DNA from: Acanthochlamys bracteata
Taxonomy: Eukaryota > Streptophyta > Magnoliopsida > Pandanales > Velloziaceae
Assembly (NCBI GenBank): GCA_019914995.1
Contig: CM034127.1
Span: 4,340,001-4,404,000, forward strand
DNA length: 64,000 bases
Direction: 5' to 3'
Part shown: positions 12,113 to 23,602 of the stretch, piece after piece
Layout: every line of letters begins with the position of its first letter
How positions within the stretch are numbered: position 1 is the stretch's first letter
Program-made: the position numbers and the translations under genes
Notes under the pieces: generated by a model
Told to the model about the DNA's origin: nothing
What the model saw: the letters and a program-made list of their open reading frames with translations, nothing else
Databases searched by the model: none

Positions 12113-13944
12113 CTGATTAGTTTTTGGGATTGGGTTTTGGTTGATTATTGGTTAGTCATTTTCTTTTCTTTTTTTGTTTTTTATTTTGCTCTATTTTCTA
12201 CGGAGTGTGGATTGACTTTTTTAGATTTTAGAGTTGTGCATTTCATTTTGGCCCACGGTCTCATTTGCCCTACTCTGTTCTATGAATTGGAATTAGACAT
12301 CTTTAGATTGAGCAGACGTTGTTGGAGGACATCAATGAGCCAAAAGGGCGAATTTTGGTTTATCAATGATTTCCTCTGAAACCATTGGAAAGCAGATGGT
12401 AAATCATAAGTTGTTGTAATACTTGCTAATCAGCCGCTGAGACAGAAGAATTTGTTCTTTGCAGATTTGACAGTGAGTAGGGCATAGGAGATAAAGTTGT
12501 AATGGGTCTCTCGGACTCTTGTATTTAGCTATGAATTGCTTTGTGTGTGCTAATATGAAGATAAGTAATGCATTTGATCTAAAGTGCTTGATCTGATTCT
12601 CAGTCTTGAATGCATTTACTGTCTCCTTGCTATTGTTCAATAGCTACGCATGCAGTCTCCAAATTAAACTGGAAACTACCTCAAATCTAATGCTAGAATC
12701 TTGTATACTTTTCCTTCTGAAGTGACTATGACATACATGGATATGGTGGTGTTTGACTCTAGTTAGAGAGCTTGTGAGAGACCTGGTACTAATGTTAAGT
12801 TTTTAAGAGTGTTTTGTTTGATCTATATACAAGCTAACTCTGGCATGTAAGAGTACCTAGGTAGTTTGAACACCTTTTCAAAATCATGGTTCAATCAATC
12901 TTAGTGTCAAATGTGTTGGAGGAAATGTGGACTGCATGATTTTTTTTGCCATATCAGTTCAAATATAATCTGTGATACCTTTTTCTTGGATTCATCATTT
13001 CTACGTTGTGTGCACCTTATCTTGCAATGTGAATCTTGGATTGATGCTTTGCCAATATGAGCTATGACACCTATATCAAAGAGTGCGGCCAAGAACTTAC
13101 TGGTCCTTTCAGAACCACACAAAGGTCAGATATCATGAAACTATAAAGTGCTACACTTGTTCAACTGAATGCGTTTTAATTTTCTTATCTTCATTGTTTA
13201 ACTTCTACTTCAAGAGAGTTGTATATTGGTTGGTTTTATAAGTGGAACAGAGAGGAGTTTGTGCAAAAAGAGCGCTTTCATGTATGTAAGCATTACACTC
13301 TTAAGTCTATATTATGGCTGGCTTCTGAAATTATATATGATTCTTATTGCTTATTATAAGGAGATTCAATGCCCGTTACTTATTGGAATGAGAGTGATTG
13401 ATCATGAATTTACAATGTATCCTTTTCCAGCAACCATCTTGTGACAGTTCATACCTTGATGCATCCTTGCTTATGAGCCTATTGGTGAAAATTAATAAGT
13501 TGCTGCATTCATTTCCAGATTTGCTGATACAGCATCACAAGCATCTCTTTATTTTAACACAAGAATCCACTCTTTCTGTGACTAGTGACAATGTGATTGT
13601 GAAACATCGACCTCATTTGAATTCTTGCCGTGACTAGAAACAACATGAATACTGATCATTGAACATCAGAAAAAGATTGTAGAAAGACTTTTTTGTTAGT
13701 TGTAAGTGCAATTGTCTCGTCAGTTGGGTAGTAGCTCTTTTTACTTCTTTATTGAAGTAATACTGGATTGAAGTTCATGAAACCGCCTGTCTAGTTTGTA
13801 TATTTTGTGCCAAGGTTTCAAACTTCTTGATTTTGCATATGAAGTAATACTGGATTGAAGTTTCCTAGTTCAAAAGCTTTTACATAACCTCAGTTCATTT
13901 TGTACTCTGGTTGTCTTCATGGTTTACAGTGTCGAACAGCTGAT
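12113..13944. other. Region downstream of the TCP gene, no intact gene seen
   Basis: The first few hundred bases are probably the TCP 3' UTR. No recognisable protein was found up to the BolA-like fragment. A 22-bp direct repeat beginning GAAGTAATACTGGATT occurs at 13754 and 13841. Short open frames in all six frames lack family features. Confidence 0.4.
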
Positions 13945-14090
13945 TATGTTCAGCTTTCTTCCGATGTTTACAGAGATGGGCTGAGTCTTGTGAAGCGCCA
14001 CAGAATGGTCTATGCTTTTAGCTGATGAGCTGCAATTCGGTTGCATGCTCTCCATTGTTTGCAAAAACTCCAAAGGAGCCTGGATCTAGT
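13945..14090 (+). pseudogene. BolA-domain protein fragment, frameshifted
   Basis: One frame reads YRDGLSLVKRHRMVYA, matching the core of plant BolA proteins (SLVKRHRMxY). The sequence then shifts frame to LADEL, shifts again through LHA and SIV, and ends in a third frame with AKTPKEPGSSSG, matching the BolA end ALSIVAKTP. At least three frame changes within about 110 bases, and no detected upstream BolA exons, mark it as a pseudogene fragment. Intact BolA proteins work with monothiol glutaredoxins in iron-sulfur and redox handling. The downstream BolA-like end runs into non-coding sequence. Confidence 0.65.
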
Positions 14091-14394
14091 AGTGGTTATC
14101 TCTTCACTTCCTTTGGTAGAATGTTTGTAGTTGCATGTTGCACTATAAGCGTGTATAGAGTAGCACATTTACTTTCTTATTAAACTGAATGGAATCATGG
14201 AATACAATGTATCGAATACAGATGGAGCATTTTATCAATGGATTACTGTTTTTTCCTTGTAAATCTCTCCAATCAATGAATTCAATGTCAAAATCGGGTC
14301 TGCCAAACTATGTTTGAACGTGTTGTTTTTGCCTTGTGATACTGGAAAAAGAATTAAATTAACTGAATGTCAAAAACCAAAATGTAAAAGTTCT

Positions 14395-14480
14395 TCTCAC
14401 TATCGCGCCTTACGCAGGATCGAACTACGGACCTAAAGCCAACTATAATTTCTTAGTTGATTGAGACCAACCTTAAGCCG
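14395..14480 (-). repeat. Possible tRNA-derived (SINE-like) fragment
   Basis: On the minus strand the string TAGTTCGATCCTGCG resembles a pol III B box (GTTCGANNCC), preceded by a loose A-box-like AGTTGGTCTCAATC at a shorter than usual spacing. There is no intact cloverleaf or poly(A)/T tail. It lies just upstream of the prefoldin gene. Weak call. Confidence 0.2.
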
Positions 14481-14532
14481 GATCAAAGAACACCCAGAGA
14501 AGGTTGCGAAGAGATCTGCCATCAGTTAATTC

Positions 14533-17159
14533 ATGGCGTCGAGAGGCGCTGCTGCTACAACAATACGCAACAGCTCGGAGATGGAGAAGCTTAGCGTGGA
14601 ACAACTCAAAGCCCTCAAAGAGCAATCAGACATGGAGGTCAATCTTCTCCAGGACAGCCTCACCAAGATCCGCACCGCCGCCACTCGTCTCGAGTCCGCC
14701 GCAAACGCTCTCCACGATCTCTCTCTTCGTCCTCATGGTTAGTCGTTCTTTCAATTCAATATCGTGTTTTTTTAGTAATTCGTTTGAATTGTTGATTCGT
14801 TGATTTGATTTGATTGATTGAGGAATTTGATTGTGTTGTTGTAGGCAAGAAGATGTTGGTGCCGTTGACGGCTTCGCTTTATGTCCCTGGAACCCTAGAT
14901 GACGCTGATAAAGTTCTCGTCGATGTTGGCACCGGTTACTTCATTGAGGTCTGTTGTTATAAAATGAATTTCTCTTTACGTTTTCTATTACTGAATAATC
15001 TTGTTGTGATTATATAAGAATTGGGATTGATTGCCCTGCCCCCAACTACTTTTACGGAATTAAAATACTCTGAACCTTTTAATGTTTGAATGTTTTCCTT
15101 GTTTCTTTTACCTTTTCTCCACACAAGCATAATTGTCAATGTTTCTCTGTGGTAAAGATTTTTTCTTTTGTGCATTTAGCCATGACACGCTGTATTTTCT
15201 GTGAGAAATTAGGTTGTTCATAGTGCTTTGGCATGGGAAAGATTTGTATTGTCAGCTCGAAATTTCTCCACTTAGCAATTCAACAAGATTATTATGAGTG
15301 TTCTTGAATGTTATTATGTGGAGTATTCTTCAAGTTTCTTGCAATGTACCTAACTGTTAATCCTGTCTGTCTGTACAAGAGATGATGAGTCTCCTCATTG
15401 ATTCTTTGCATCTGAAAAATATTGTTGTAGTTCTATAAGTACATTGATTGGAAATTCATGTCTGTGAATGTATGATACGCTAATATTAGATGTGTAGAGC
15501 TTGAAGGTAGAAGTAAATAGTTTCCTAGTTTTTGTTTGAACGATTTTCAGTTATTCTTAAATCTTATTAATCAGTTACAACAAAAGATGACTGTGAATTT
15601 GACTATCATCTTCACACCTAAATATGTAACTGCTTAAAATCATGACTGGATTGAGTGATGAATTATTTACTTTGCTAATGGCTTGGACCTGAAATATCAA
15701 CTTAGAGAAAGCTTAGGAGTTAGAGTTGGAAAGCATTTTTATGTCGTCAAATTTTAATTCTGGTGCTTGATATGAGATCTTTACCAAGTTCTGCAGGATT
15801 AAGTCTATATGATAGTTCCTCTGTAGCAAACTCTATGTAATAGGTTTATGCATCTTAGTAGCATGATTGATTGAGACAAGCCAGCTTCTAGAGTGTTACT
15901 TATGTTATATTCTTATTATGTAAAATGATAGTAGCAAAGTAATGCCGCATAGGTATTGTTTTTTATTGTATTCATACAGTTAGGCCGAAAAAAATTGAGC
16001 TCCATGGAAGTGCAGAGGTATCTGTATGATGTTAACAACTTTAATAGTATCCCAATTGATGGAGTTGCTACTGAGAAGGCACTGGTCTCTTGACTGAAAT
16101 CACAAAGAACTCTTATAAGTAGTAAGGTCAATGGATAGCCCAGTATGAGACTTTCAGCCTACAGAAACCACTAACCTCAAGGATGCAGTGAGGACTTAGG
16201 GTATAAAATATGACTCCTTTGATGTCTTTTCACCTCATGTGGATGTACTGAGATATTCTCACTGCAATTGTTTGAGGACAGTGATGCGCATCAGTCTTTC
16301 ATCTAGGCTGGGACATTCTCCTTTTCACCATAGCACATTGTTGTGCTGCTACCTTCCTTTGTCTTCTATTTGTCCTTTGTGTTGATAGCTGCCTCACCCT
16401 AGGTGTCGGCTTGCAACAACTGCCACGTGCACAGACATGTCTTCGTGGCTGCTCTTTAGAGATTGCTGCCATTGAACATACTGAATTATAATTTAATTTG
16501 TATTTTGCTATCAAAGATCAATGAGGCTTTGCGATTTTTGGACTTGAATGCTTGGATCTGCCCTGCGTGCTTTATATATAAAAATGTAACTTGCTTAACC
16601 AGAATTGTTGATATCTGGATGCAGAAAACCATGTCTGAAGGAAAAAATTATTGCGAGAGGAAAATCAATCTCTTGAAAACTAATTATGATGAGCTTGTAG
16701 AGGTAAGAATATTTAAAACAATGCGGCTTATACTCGCTGATTGTGCTCTCTTACTGTTAAGTGTTATTAAGCATGCTTTTCTTGTACATGTGCCTAATAT
16801 TTGTATTGTTATTTCGCAGCATCCACATATCTGTATTATGTGATACCTAGTCTTCATTTTGGTTTTTTCATCTGCAGTCGAATTTGCATAATTTTTCATG
16901 TTGGTTCACCTGGGGTGTGAAGCATGTGTTGTTCTTTCAAAGAGTATATACTTAATGTTTGTGTGGGTTGAACAAATATTTATGCAAATGAAGTAAAAAT
17001 TAAACTATTCTATTCAGCAATGCAGCTGCAGTTTGGCATCTTTCTTTTACTAAGAAGCTCTTTTCTGAAATACAGGTAGCAACCAAGAAGAAAGCTGTGG
17101 CCGATGAAGCAGGAGTTATCTTACAAGCCAAATTAAGGCAGTCCAAACCTGTATCATGA
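14533..17159 (+). CDS. PFD5: Prefoldin subunit 5 (alpha-type), 4 exons
   Basis: Exons 14533-14737, 14845-14948, 16625-16702 and 17076-17159 give 156 residues, close to the usual length of plant PFD5. The order is an N-terminal coiled coil ([19 protein letters not shown]), a linker helix, the alpha-prefoldin beta-hairpin block [17 protein letters not shown] and [12 protein letters not shown], and a C-terminal coiled coil ([14 protein letters not shown], then [13 protein letters not shown]). Prefoldin is the hexameric cytosolic chaperone that hands nascent actin and tubulin to the chaperonin CCT; subunit 5 is one of its two alpha-class subunits (MM-1 in animals). All introns are GT-AG; the second is 1,676 bp. 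A possible 12-codon upstream frame is not evident. The start at 14533 matches the family N-terminus. Confidence 0.95.
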
Positions 17160-18436
17160 GATATCAGTAGGGGCATTGTAATCTATAATTGCTTATCTAG
17201 GTTGAGATTCGAGCAGTAGTCTTTTCTTTATAGAACTCATTCTCTTTCCAACTACTGGAGAGTCCTGACATATTTCTCATGGACAACATCTTTAGTAAAC
17301 AAAAGAGGTCAAGGAACCTCTAACCGTTGTAGATTATGAGAGTATACACTGGTGGAAATTTTGTTCCGTTGATTTGATTCAAGCCGTGGTACGATTATTC
17401 ATTTTGATTGTGCCAAATTTGCAATTTATAACTAGAGTTTCTTCTAGCGTAGATGTTTACTTACATAGGCAACAATGGCAAGCATCAAGAGACTCAACGA
17501 GAGAGAGAGACAGAGTTTCTATGAAAGGAGTACTTTTTCAAATGCTCCCCGAAAAATTGAGTTGCATTGCGAAAAAAGTTTGACTAGCCATAATGTTTTT
17601 GGACAGGTTTAAGACATATTTAGCAGAAATTATATGTTATAAAAAATACTTATGTATAAGTTCCTAATTTTCAAAAGCCATAAAAGATTGCTACTTTTTA
17701 TTTTGAAAAAAATGTTACTTTCTCAGTTAAATCAAACGTCGCCTAACTAACTAATTTATATTTATTAGTCATGTTGCTTGGAAAATACTTGGGAGAGAAT
17801 AGTAAACGGTTCATTTGTGGAAAATTGATCCGAAAATAAGTTTTTCAAAACTAAATTCTTAAGATACGAATTACTAAAAAATGAACTTATGAGAGTAAAT
17901 GTATGAAAAAAATTGTATAAAATTTATTTTTAACCCAAAAATTCTAAATTATGGATAAACTAAAACCCTACCAATAGCTACTTGTAAAGATTGTACGTTA
18001 CGAAGTTGTCATATATATAATTACTATATTTTTAAGAGAAAATTCATTTTTGAAAAACTTTAAAATAAAATTTTTAAAAATTTTGTTTAGATTAAGCAAC
18101 CTCAAACCATCCTTGGTCCATATCTCATGCACCCAATATCATACAATGATTGATTTTAATGCAAGCGAAATATAATATGTATATGAAAAAACCAATCCAA
18201 CACATGGTTGGTTGTGGGTGTTTTATTCCAATCGGTGCTTCTACTCCAAGTGATTGATCAAATTTGCAACCGACCATGCATCCATATACAAGAGTGGCAT
18301 GCTAGCTACCTTAGTGGGTTTAAATGATTTTCCCTACCACAATGTGATCGACTTTGTTGGATTTTAAAATTGAAATGAAATGATCGACTCCATCAATCGC
18401 TTTCTCTCTTCTGTGAATCTTCAAACATTAAAGTAG

Positions 18437-18654
18437 ACGTCTAAAAATGCTTATAAAATAAATTTTTTTTAAAATATAAAATATTTTTATTTTTTTATTT
18501 TAAAAAAAATAAAAATATATAATAAAAAAATCTTGTTATGTAAAATTTTTTTATAATTTTTAAATAATTTTTTTAAATATTTATAAAATATATATTAAAA
18601 AAATGAAATAAAAAATTAAAAAAATATTTGAAAAACGCAATTCCAAACGCATCT
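18437..18654. mobile_element. AT-rich MITE, family B copy 2
   Basis: The element runs from GACGTCTAAAAATGC to CCAAACGCATCTC. The complement of the right end, GATGCGTTTGGAATTGC, is a degenerate inverted match to the left end (about 10 of 17). TTA flanks the right end, and a TTA lies 4-6 bases before the left end. The interior shares TTTATAAAATATATATTAAA with the copies at 8243 and 25670. It has no coding capacity. Confidence 0.5.
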
Positions 18655-18936
18655 CTTATAGACACAACATGAGCAAGTTTTTAAGTTTTATGAAACTCAA
18701 AGTCTTTATCTCTCTTTAGAATATATTTAGCAATAATTATTGCATTATTTTTTATTTTTAAATTTTTTTATATTTTTAATAATTTCTTATAATATTTTTA
18801 AATTATTTAAAATTTAGTTGAATTGTATGACATAATTTTGAAGGCCTAATAATATTAACTATAATCAACAATAGTGTAGTTACTAGAAGGAAAGAAACAA
18901 GTTGAAATGTTGGTCAACCACATTGTTGTGTTGCTT

Positions 18937-19085
18937 TAGCTGCCGCGGCGGTGGGGGCAAACCACACGGCGGTTGTCTGCGCACGCGAGCTGCTGAACCG
19001 GTCGGTCCCATACGCACGATGCATCGACGCATAGCCGTCGCCGGCTGACGGAGGCCACACTGCTGCAGCTAGCTGGCCCCCTCAA
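18937..19085. other. GC-rich island of unknown nature in AT-rich DNA
   Basis: About 150 bp with many CpG and CNG sites (for example GCCGCGGCGGTGGGGGCAAA), set in DNA that is mostly A/T. Both strands can be read for 50-70 codons, but no domain is recognised. The two edges carry short, imperfectly complementary TAGCTGC motifs. It could be an exon of a lost gene, a transposon piece or a regulatory island. Confidence 0.4.
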
Positions 19086-20500
19086 TACAAACAACTTCTT
19101 TGAAAACCCTACTCTATCTACCATACCATATATATATGGCTTTGCCTGATGTTTCATAATTCATTTCATTATTATTAATAATAACTAGTATCTAACCACA
19201 ACACAGAAAAAAAATTAGATTGGAAACTTTATAAACCATGTCGTAACTCATCCTAATTAGGTTGGATAAAAGATTGACTAAACATTAAAAAAAAAAGTAA
19301 GAGCGTCTTTATTTGCTAATTGCAATCCTTGTCGTTACTAGTATGCTGCATGTGTAGTTAGCAAAGTTACGAAAACATTGGCACAATAAAATTCTTTTTA
19401 AAAGACCACATCTATAATGCACTTGTATTGAATTAGTAAATTCTTTGTGTAGATTGTTCTTTAATCAAGAACCATGCTAATATTTTGAGAGGATTTCAGT
19501 ACGCATAATAACATTCATGAACTCGATGAATTTATATAGGTGTGTTGTTTTAGGTTAAAATTGAGTTATTAAAAAATAAATTGTAAAAAATAAGTTATTA
19601 TAAATAATATTATCAAATAGATTTAGTTTTTATATTTTATAATAAAAAATAAAAGTAATTTATTGTATTTAATTATATAATTAAAAGTATATAAAAATAA
19701 TTTTTTAGTAAAAAAGTGAACTGTAATTTTGAAAAGAACATATTCTGTTACCCATGCATGATAGAGTTGTTTTGACATGAAATTTTAGTAATACTTATTT
19801 TTATTATTTTTTAAATAAAAAACTTATTTTTAAAAAAATTTTAAAATTATTTTTTATTTCAAAATTTTTATTTTGAATAATTATTTCCAAACATTTTCTA
19901 AGTTAGATAAGAAGGAATAAAGACGACGCACTAGATATTTAAGATTATAAATGGTTTTCTTGATATGATTTAAATAATGGGCTCCAGTGTTTGGTAATAA
20001 TGGCCTAATCTTTCTTAAATTAGTTATAAATAAATGTAGCTATGAAGTGACTGAATAGAGTTTTATTGTATGAAATAATTAAGTTCATTATGAATTATAA
20101 AAGTGGTTCAAGCACAATGCATAGACTCCAAAGATCGTAGTACTTATTTGGTACTTGTGTATGCTTGTCTTCAGGAAACACTTGCTGTTCTTTTGTTTCT
20201 CTACTACAAATACGTGCAGTGTACTTTTCTTGTTGTTCCATTTTGTTCTGGTTATAAATTTTGCATAGCCCATAGATTTCATTTGCTACAAACAACTTCT
20301 ACAACAAGAAAAGTGCACTTTGTCAGCTTTAGAAGATTTTAAAGTAAAAATATTTTATTTTATTTTAAAAAATAAGTTTTATTTATTTTAATTTTAAAAA
20401 AATAATAAAATAACTAAAATTAGTTTATATTTTTAAATTTTTAAATAAATTGTATAGAGTATTATAAAAAATTTTAAATTTAGTTATACAAGAAGGGAAC

Positions 20501-21225
20501 ATAAAAGAACTCAAACACTAGTACTTTACACCCCAGCATCCAACTCCAGCATTATGTGAAGAAGCAAAGAATTTGCAGCGTTATAGAGAGCACACGCGTC
20601 TTTAAACACAGATGAAAATTTTAATTGAAGTATCAAGGTATGTTTATTCCAGTTGTGGAGGGAGTAGACAAAGCCATTCACTAAAACGGAATCAAAGAAA
20701 AAGATACGAAATCCAAAAGAAAACATGTTGGTTGAAAATATTTACAGCTAATTGAGAGAGTGATCCGGTCAATAGATTTTTATTCTATTCAATTGGAATT
20801 TTAGTTGCTTAATTTGCAACCAAGTTGATTCCAAGAGCTATCCTTTCAAAATCTAAAGATTCAAACTACAAAAATCTTAGACATAAATTTTTCTTATACC
20901 GCATGCTCGGAGAAATAAATATCGCTAAGCAGTGAATAATAGGAAAAAAAAACAAAAATAAAACACTGAAAACAAAAAGCAGTGGTGGAGAAAAGACTGA
21001 AAACAAATACAAGTACACAACCAAAAATAACAAGAGCTCTGCTTTCATATCTTCGTACAATTAAAAAAATTAATGTACAAAGAAAAACATAAACAGTAGT
21101 AGAGCAAGGCACCAACGATCAACAACCAGTCACCAGTATTCATCGTCAAAATCATTTCTCGTCTTCATCTTTATCAATGTTAATTAATGTTCGGTTTCTT
21201 CCAGGAAAAAAGAAGCAAAAGTTCT
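20501..21225. other. Downstream flank of the DUF4408/DUF761 gene
   Basis: Probably the 3' UTR and terminator region of the minus-strand gene ending at 21226, then intergenic DNA. No domain-bearing frame was found on either strand. The minus-strand frames at 20866-21115 are Phe/Leu-rich translations of poly-purine sequence. Confidence 0.4.
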
Positions 21226-22086
21226 TCAAGACTTCCTCATCTGTTCATAGCTTTTTTTGATAAAATTGTCAAATTTTTTGTTTAGTTCTTCATGTCCTTC
21301 AAGCAATGCTTCTCTTCCTCTCCAACCAGCGTCGTTCTTCGCTTTATCCCTCTGTCTTCCTTCTCTGTATGTCCTTGATTTCCTCATCTCTTTCTTCATC
21401 TCCTCTGCCTTCGTTGCTCCTCCGGCATCGGCATCAGCAGCGGCAGCAACAGTGGTTCTTTCGAGTGTTTTCTCCCAAGTTGTACTCTTGTTAAGCTTTC
21501 TGCTAGACATGATTGCATGCCACATAGCATCCATGGAGTCGCTGTCGTTCTCCTCTCCATCTCCTTCTGTCGTCACACACGAATCATCTGAAACTTCATC
21601 AGACATTTCACTAAAACTCGGCGGCGCTACCGCAACCTCAGTAGGTGTCTTAGTGTCTGGCACTACTGGATCTGAATGACTGACCTTCTCTATTGTGTCT
21701 TCCTTGGGCACTACAAATGGATCCAAAATTTTAATCTTTTCAACTCCATCGATTTTGCTGTTCTTGGTATGGTTGTTGATCTTGGCTGTCGAGATAGTCG
21801 AAGCAGAGTTAGAAAGTTTGTTAGTAAACTGATGGTCTTCTCCACGATCGAATTTGTCGTTGGAAAAATAATAGATTAAGAAAACAATAAGATTAACAGC
21901 GAGGAAGAAGAAAGGAGGGGTTAACCATGACTGAAGAAAATTAAAGAACTGTGGTAAAGTTGAAGAGAAGAAAAAGATGATATGTGGACTTGAGATCCAT
22001 GTCGCCATGATTGATGCTATCAGTAAAACTAAGAATGCAGAGAGCTTGAGTACATCCATCTTCATCAACCACGCCATTAACCTCAT
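21226..22086 (-). CDS. DUF4408/DUF761 (VQ-unrelated) plant membrane-anchored protein
   Basis: A single exon of 286 residues. The N-terminus has a hydrophobic helix (VLKLSAFLVLLIASIMATW). The DUF4408 block follows, with SWLTPPFFFLAVNLIVFLIY as a second membrane segment. The middle is Ser/Asp/Glu-rich and probably disordered. The C-terminus is the DUF761 block: SRTYREGRQRDKAKND, then EELNKKFDNFIKKSYEQMR. Family members are plant-specific, often stress-responsive, and of unknown biochemical role. Three in-frame ATGs are close together (22086, 22077, 22065); 22086 was chosen as the most upstream ATG that does not read through the AT microsatellite in the leader. The longer frame from 22203 would translate that microsatellite and is unlikely. 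Confidence 0.85.
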   Translation of the reverse strand: MRLMAWLMKMDVLKLSAFLVLLIASIMATWISSPHIIFFFSSTLPQFFNFLQSWLTPPFFFLAVNLIVFLIYYFSNDKFDRGEDHQFTNKLSNSASTISTAKINNHTKNSKIDGVEKIKILDPFVVPKEDTIEKVSHSDPVVPDTKTPTEVAVAPPSFSEMSDEVSDDSCVTTEGDGEENDSDSMDAMWHAIMSSRKLNKSTTWEKTLERTTVAAAADADAGGATKAEEMKKEMRKSRTYREGRQRDKAKNDAGWRGREALLEGHEELNKKFDNFIKKSYEQMRKS

Positions 22087-22170
22087 CAAGAAAGAACAAG
22101 AAGAAGAGATCAAGAGAGAAGTGGGTGGGTGTTTTTTTGAAAATGGGTTTGTGTGGAGTAGTGCATTTTT

Positions 22171-22193
22171 ATATATATATATATATATATATA
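22171..22193. repeat. AT dinucleotide microsatellite in the 5' leader region
   Basis: About 11.5 AT units. It lies 85 bp upstream of the chosen DUF4408/DUF761 start codon, so it is in the promoter or 5' UTR. Length variation is expected. Confidence 0.95.
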
Positions 22194-22319
22194 CACGATA
22201 CAAAGAAAGAGAGAAAGAGGAAAGAGGTGGGGGTTGTGAAGGAGTGGATGGTCGGTTATAAAGAGGGCGTGAGAGGAAGGGGCCAATTATATGATGATGA
22301 TAATGAATGATGAGAAAAT

Positions 22320-23590
22320 TTAATAAATATAATGAGCTGCTGATTAAAATTCTTAACTATATTTGCAAAATATAAAACCAGTGATATTCATTCATCAAAC
22401 CCAAATTAATAGTGGATTTCATCGATTCAAAATTAATAAAATAAGTCGAATGCGCTAGGGATGGGAGCGACAGGACACCTGCACTAACGAGTAATGATTG
22501 ATTGATATCGGAATCGTTTGATATTTCATTTCAAAAAAATAATTTTATTAATTATTAGTTTATAATTTTTAATTATAAGTTTTTAAAAAATTTATTTTAA
22601 AAATTAGAATTATTATTTTTTATTTTTATTTTTTTAGATAAAAAATAATACCTATTTTTATTTCAAAAGTAAATATATAGACAATGTCGGTCTTATAAAC
22701 ACTTCCATAGTTTTTTTTTTTATTTTAATCGTTCAATTACTTGATCATATAGTTATATTTTCTTTCTTGATTAAAAATAAGTTTTCTACTTTACGATCAC
22801 GATGGTTTGATTACATTACAATTATTTAATAATTTGATCGGATAAATTTGAAAATTGCGCAGGAAGTAACTACTATTTGTGTGTTTTTGTGTATACGATA
22901 TTACGATGGAGTGTGGTAAGTCTTAGGTGGTGGTGAGAGTGTATCTTAATTTTTTTCATTATAATTTTTTATTTATAATATATTATAAAATTTTTTAACT
23001 AAAAAAATTTAAAATATAACAAAAATTATGCATGCTAAATTTTTGATTATTTAGTCATTATTTTATTTTTTTTAATAATTAAAAAATAAAGTTGCTTTTA
23101 AAAAAATTTAAAATCTCTTTTTTGTTTTATCAAAATTTTTGTTACAAGAAATTTTAATTAATTTGGTTTGGTTCAACATGGTCCAAGCTAGTACTGAGAA
23201 AATTCATGCTTGTGACCAGGGCTGTTCGGCGAACCATTTAAGAAAAGCAGTTTTTAAGTTTTTATAAAATTTATTTAAAAATTTAAAAATAATTCTACGT
23301 ACTAAAATTTTATAATATTTATTTTATTATTATTTTAAATTACAAAATATATTTTATTTTTTAAAATAGGATAAAAATAACTTTTCCTTTAGAAAAGGAT
23401 TTTTCAAAACCAACTATTAGGACATCGACACGTCGTCTTGGTTTGGTTCATAAGTAGGTTTCCGTTTTTTAGATACTGGAATTTGAAGTCATTATACTGA
23501 GATCGGAGTTGGAACTTGGAAGCACTGCTTCTACACGTTCCAGAAATTTTTTAAGAAGGGACTTCGATTTTACCACGATCTCCCTTTCTC
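22320..23590. other. AT-rich spacer between the DUF4408/DUF761 gene and its broken paralogue
   Basis: No gene recognised. A/T-rich blocks at 22520-22680 and 23265-23400 resemble the family B elements but have no clear ends. This is the presumed divergent promoter interval of the two head-to-head gene copies. Confidence 0.4.
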
Positions 23591-23602
23591 ACCTTCTCCT
23601 TC

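Larger units (their letters stand above)
17160..20500. other. Intergenic region with AT-rich relics and one GC-rich island
   Basis: No gene recognised. The prefoldin 3' UTR is followed by AT-rich sequence, a family B element (18437-18654), a sharply GC-rich island (18937-19085) and more A/T-rich blocks (19560-19740, 20340-20480). Several 60-80 codon frames exist without recognisable domains. Confidence 0.5.

Noticed and set aside
18937-19085. GC-rich island as a microRNA precursor
   Set aside because: The potential stem is short and imperfect, and no known plant miRNA sequence was recognised.
21257-21679. 140-codon plus-strand frame
   Set aside because: Antisense of the DUF4408/DUF761 exon; low-complexity Ser/Leu/Phe composition.
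22087-22203. N-terminal extension of the DUF4408/DUF761 frame
   Set aside because: It would translate an AT microsatellite as YIYIYI; it is more likely 5' UTR.
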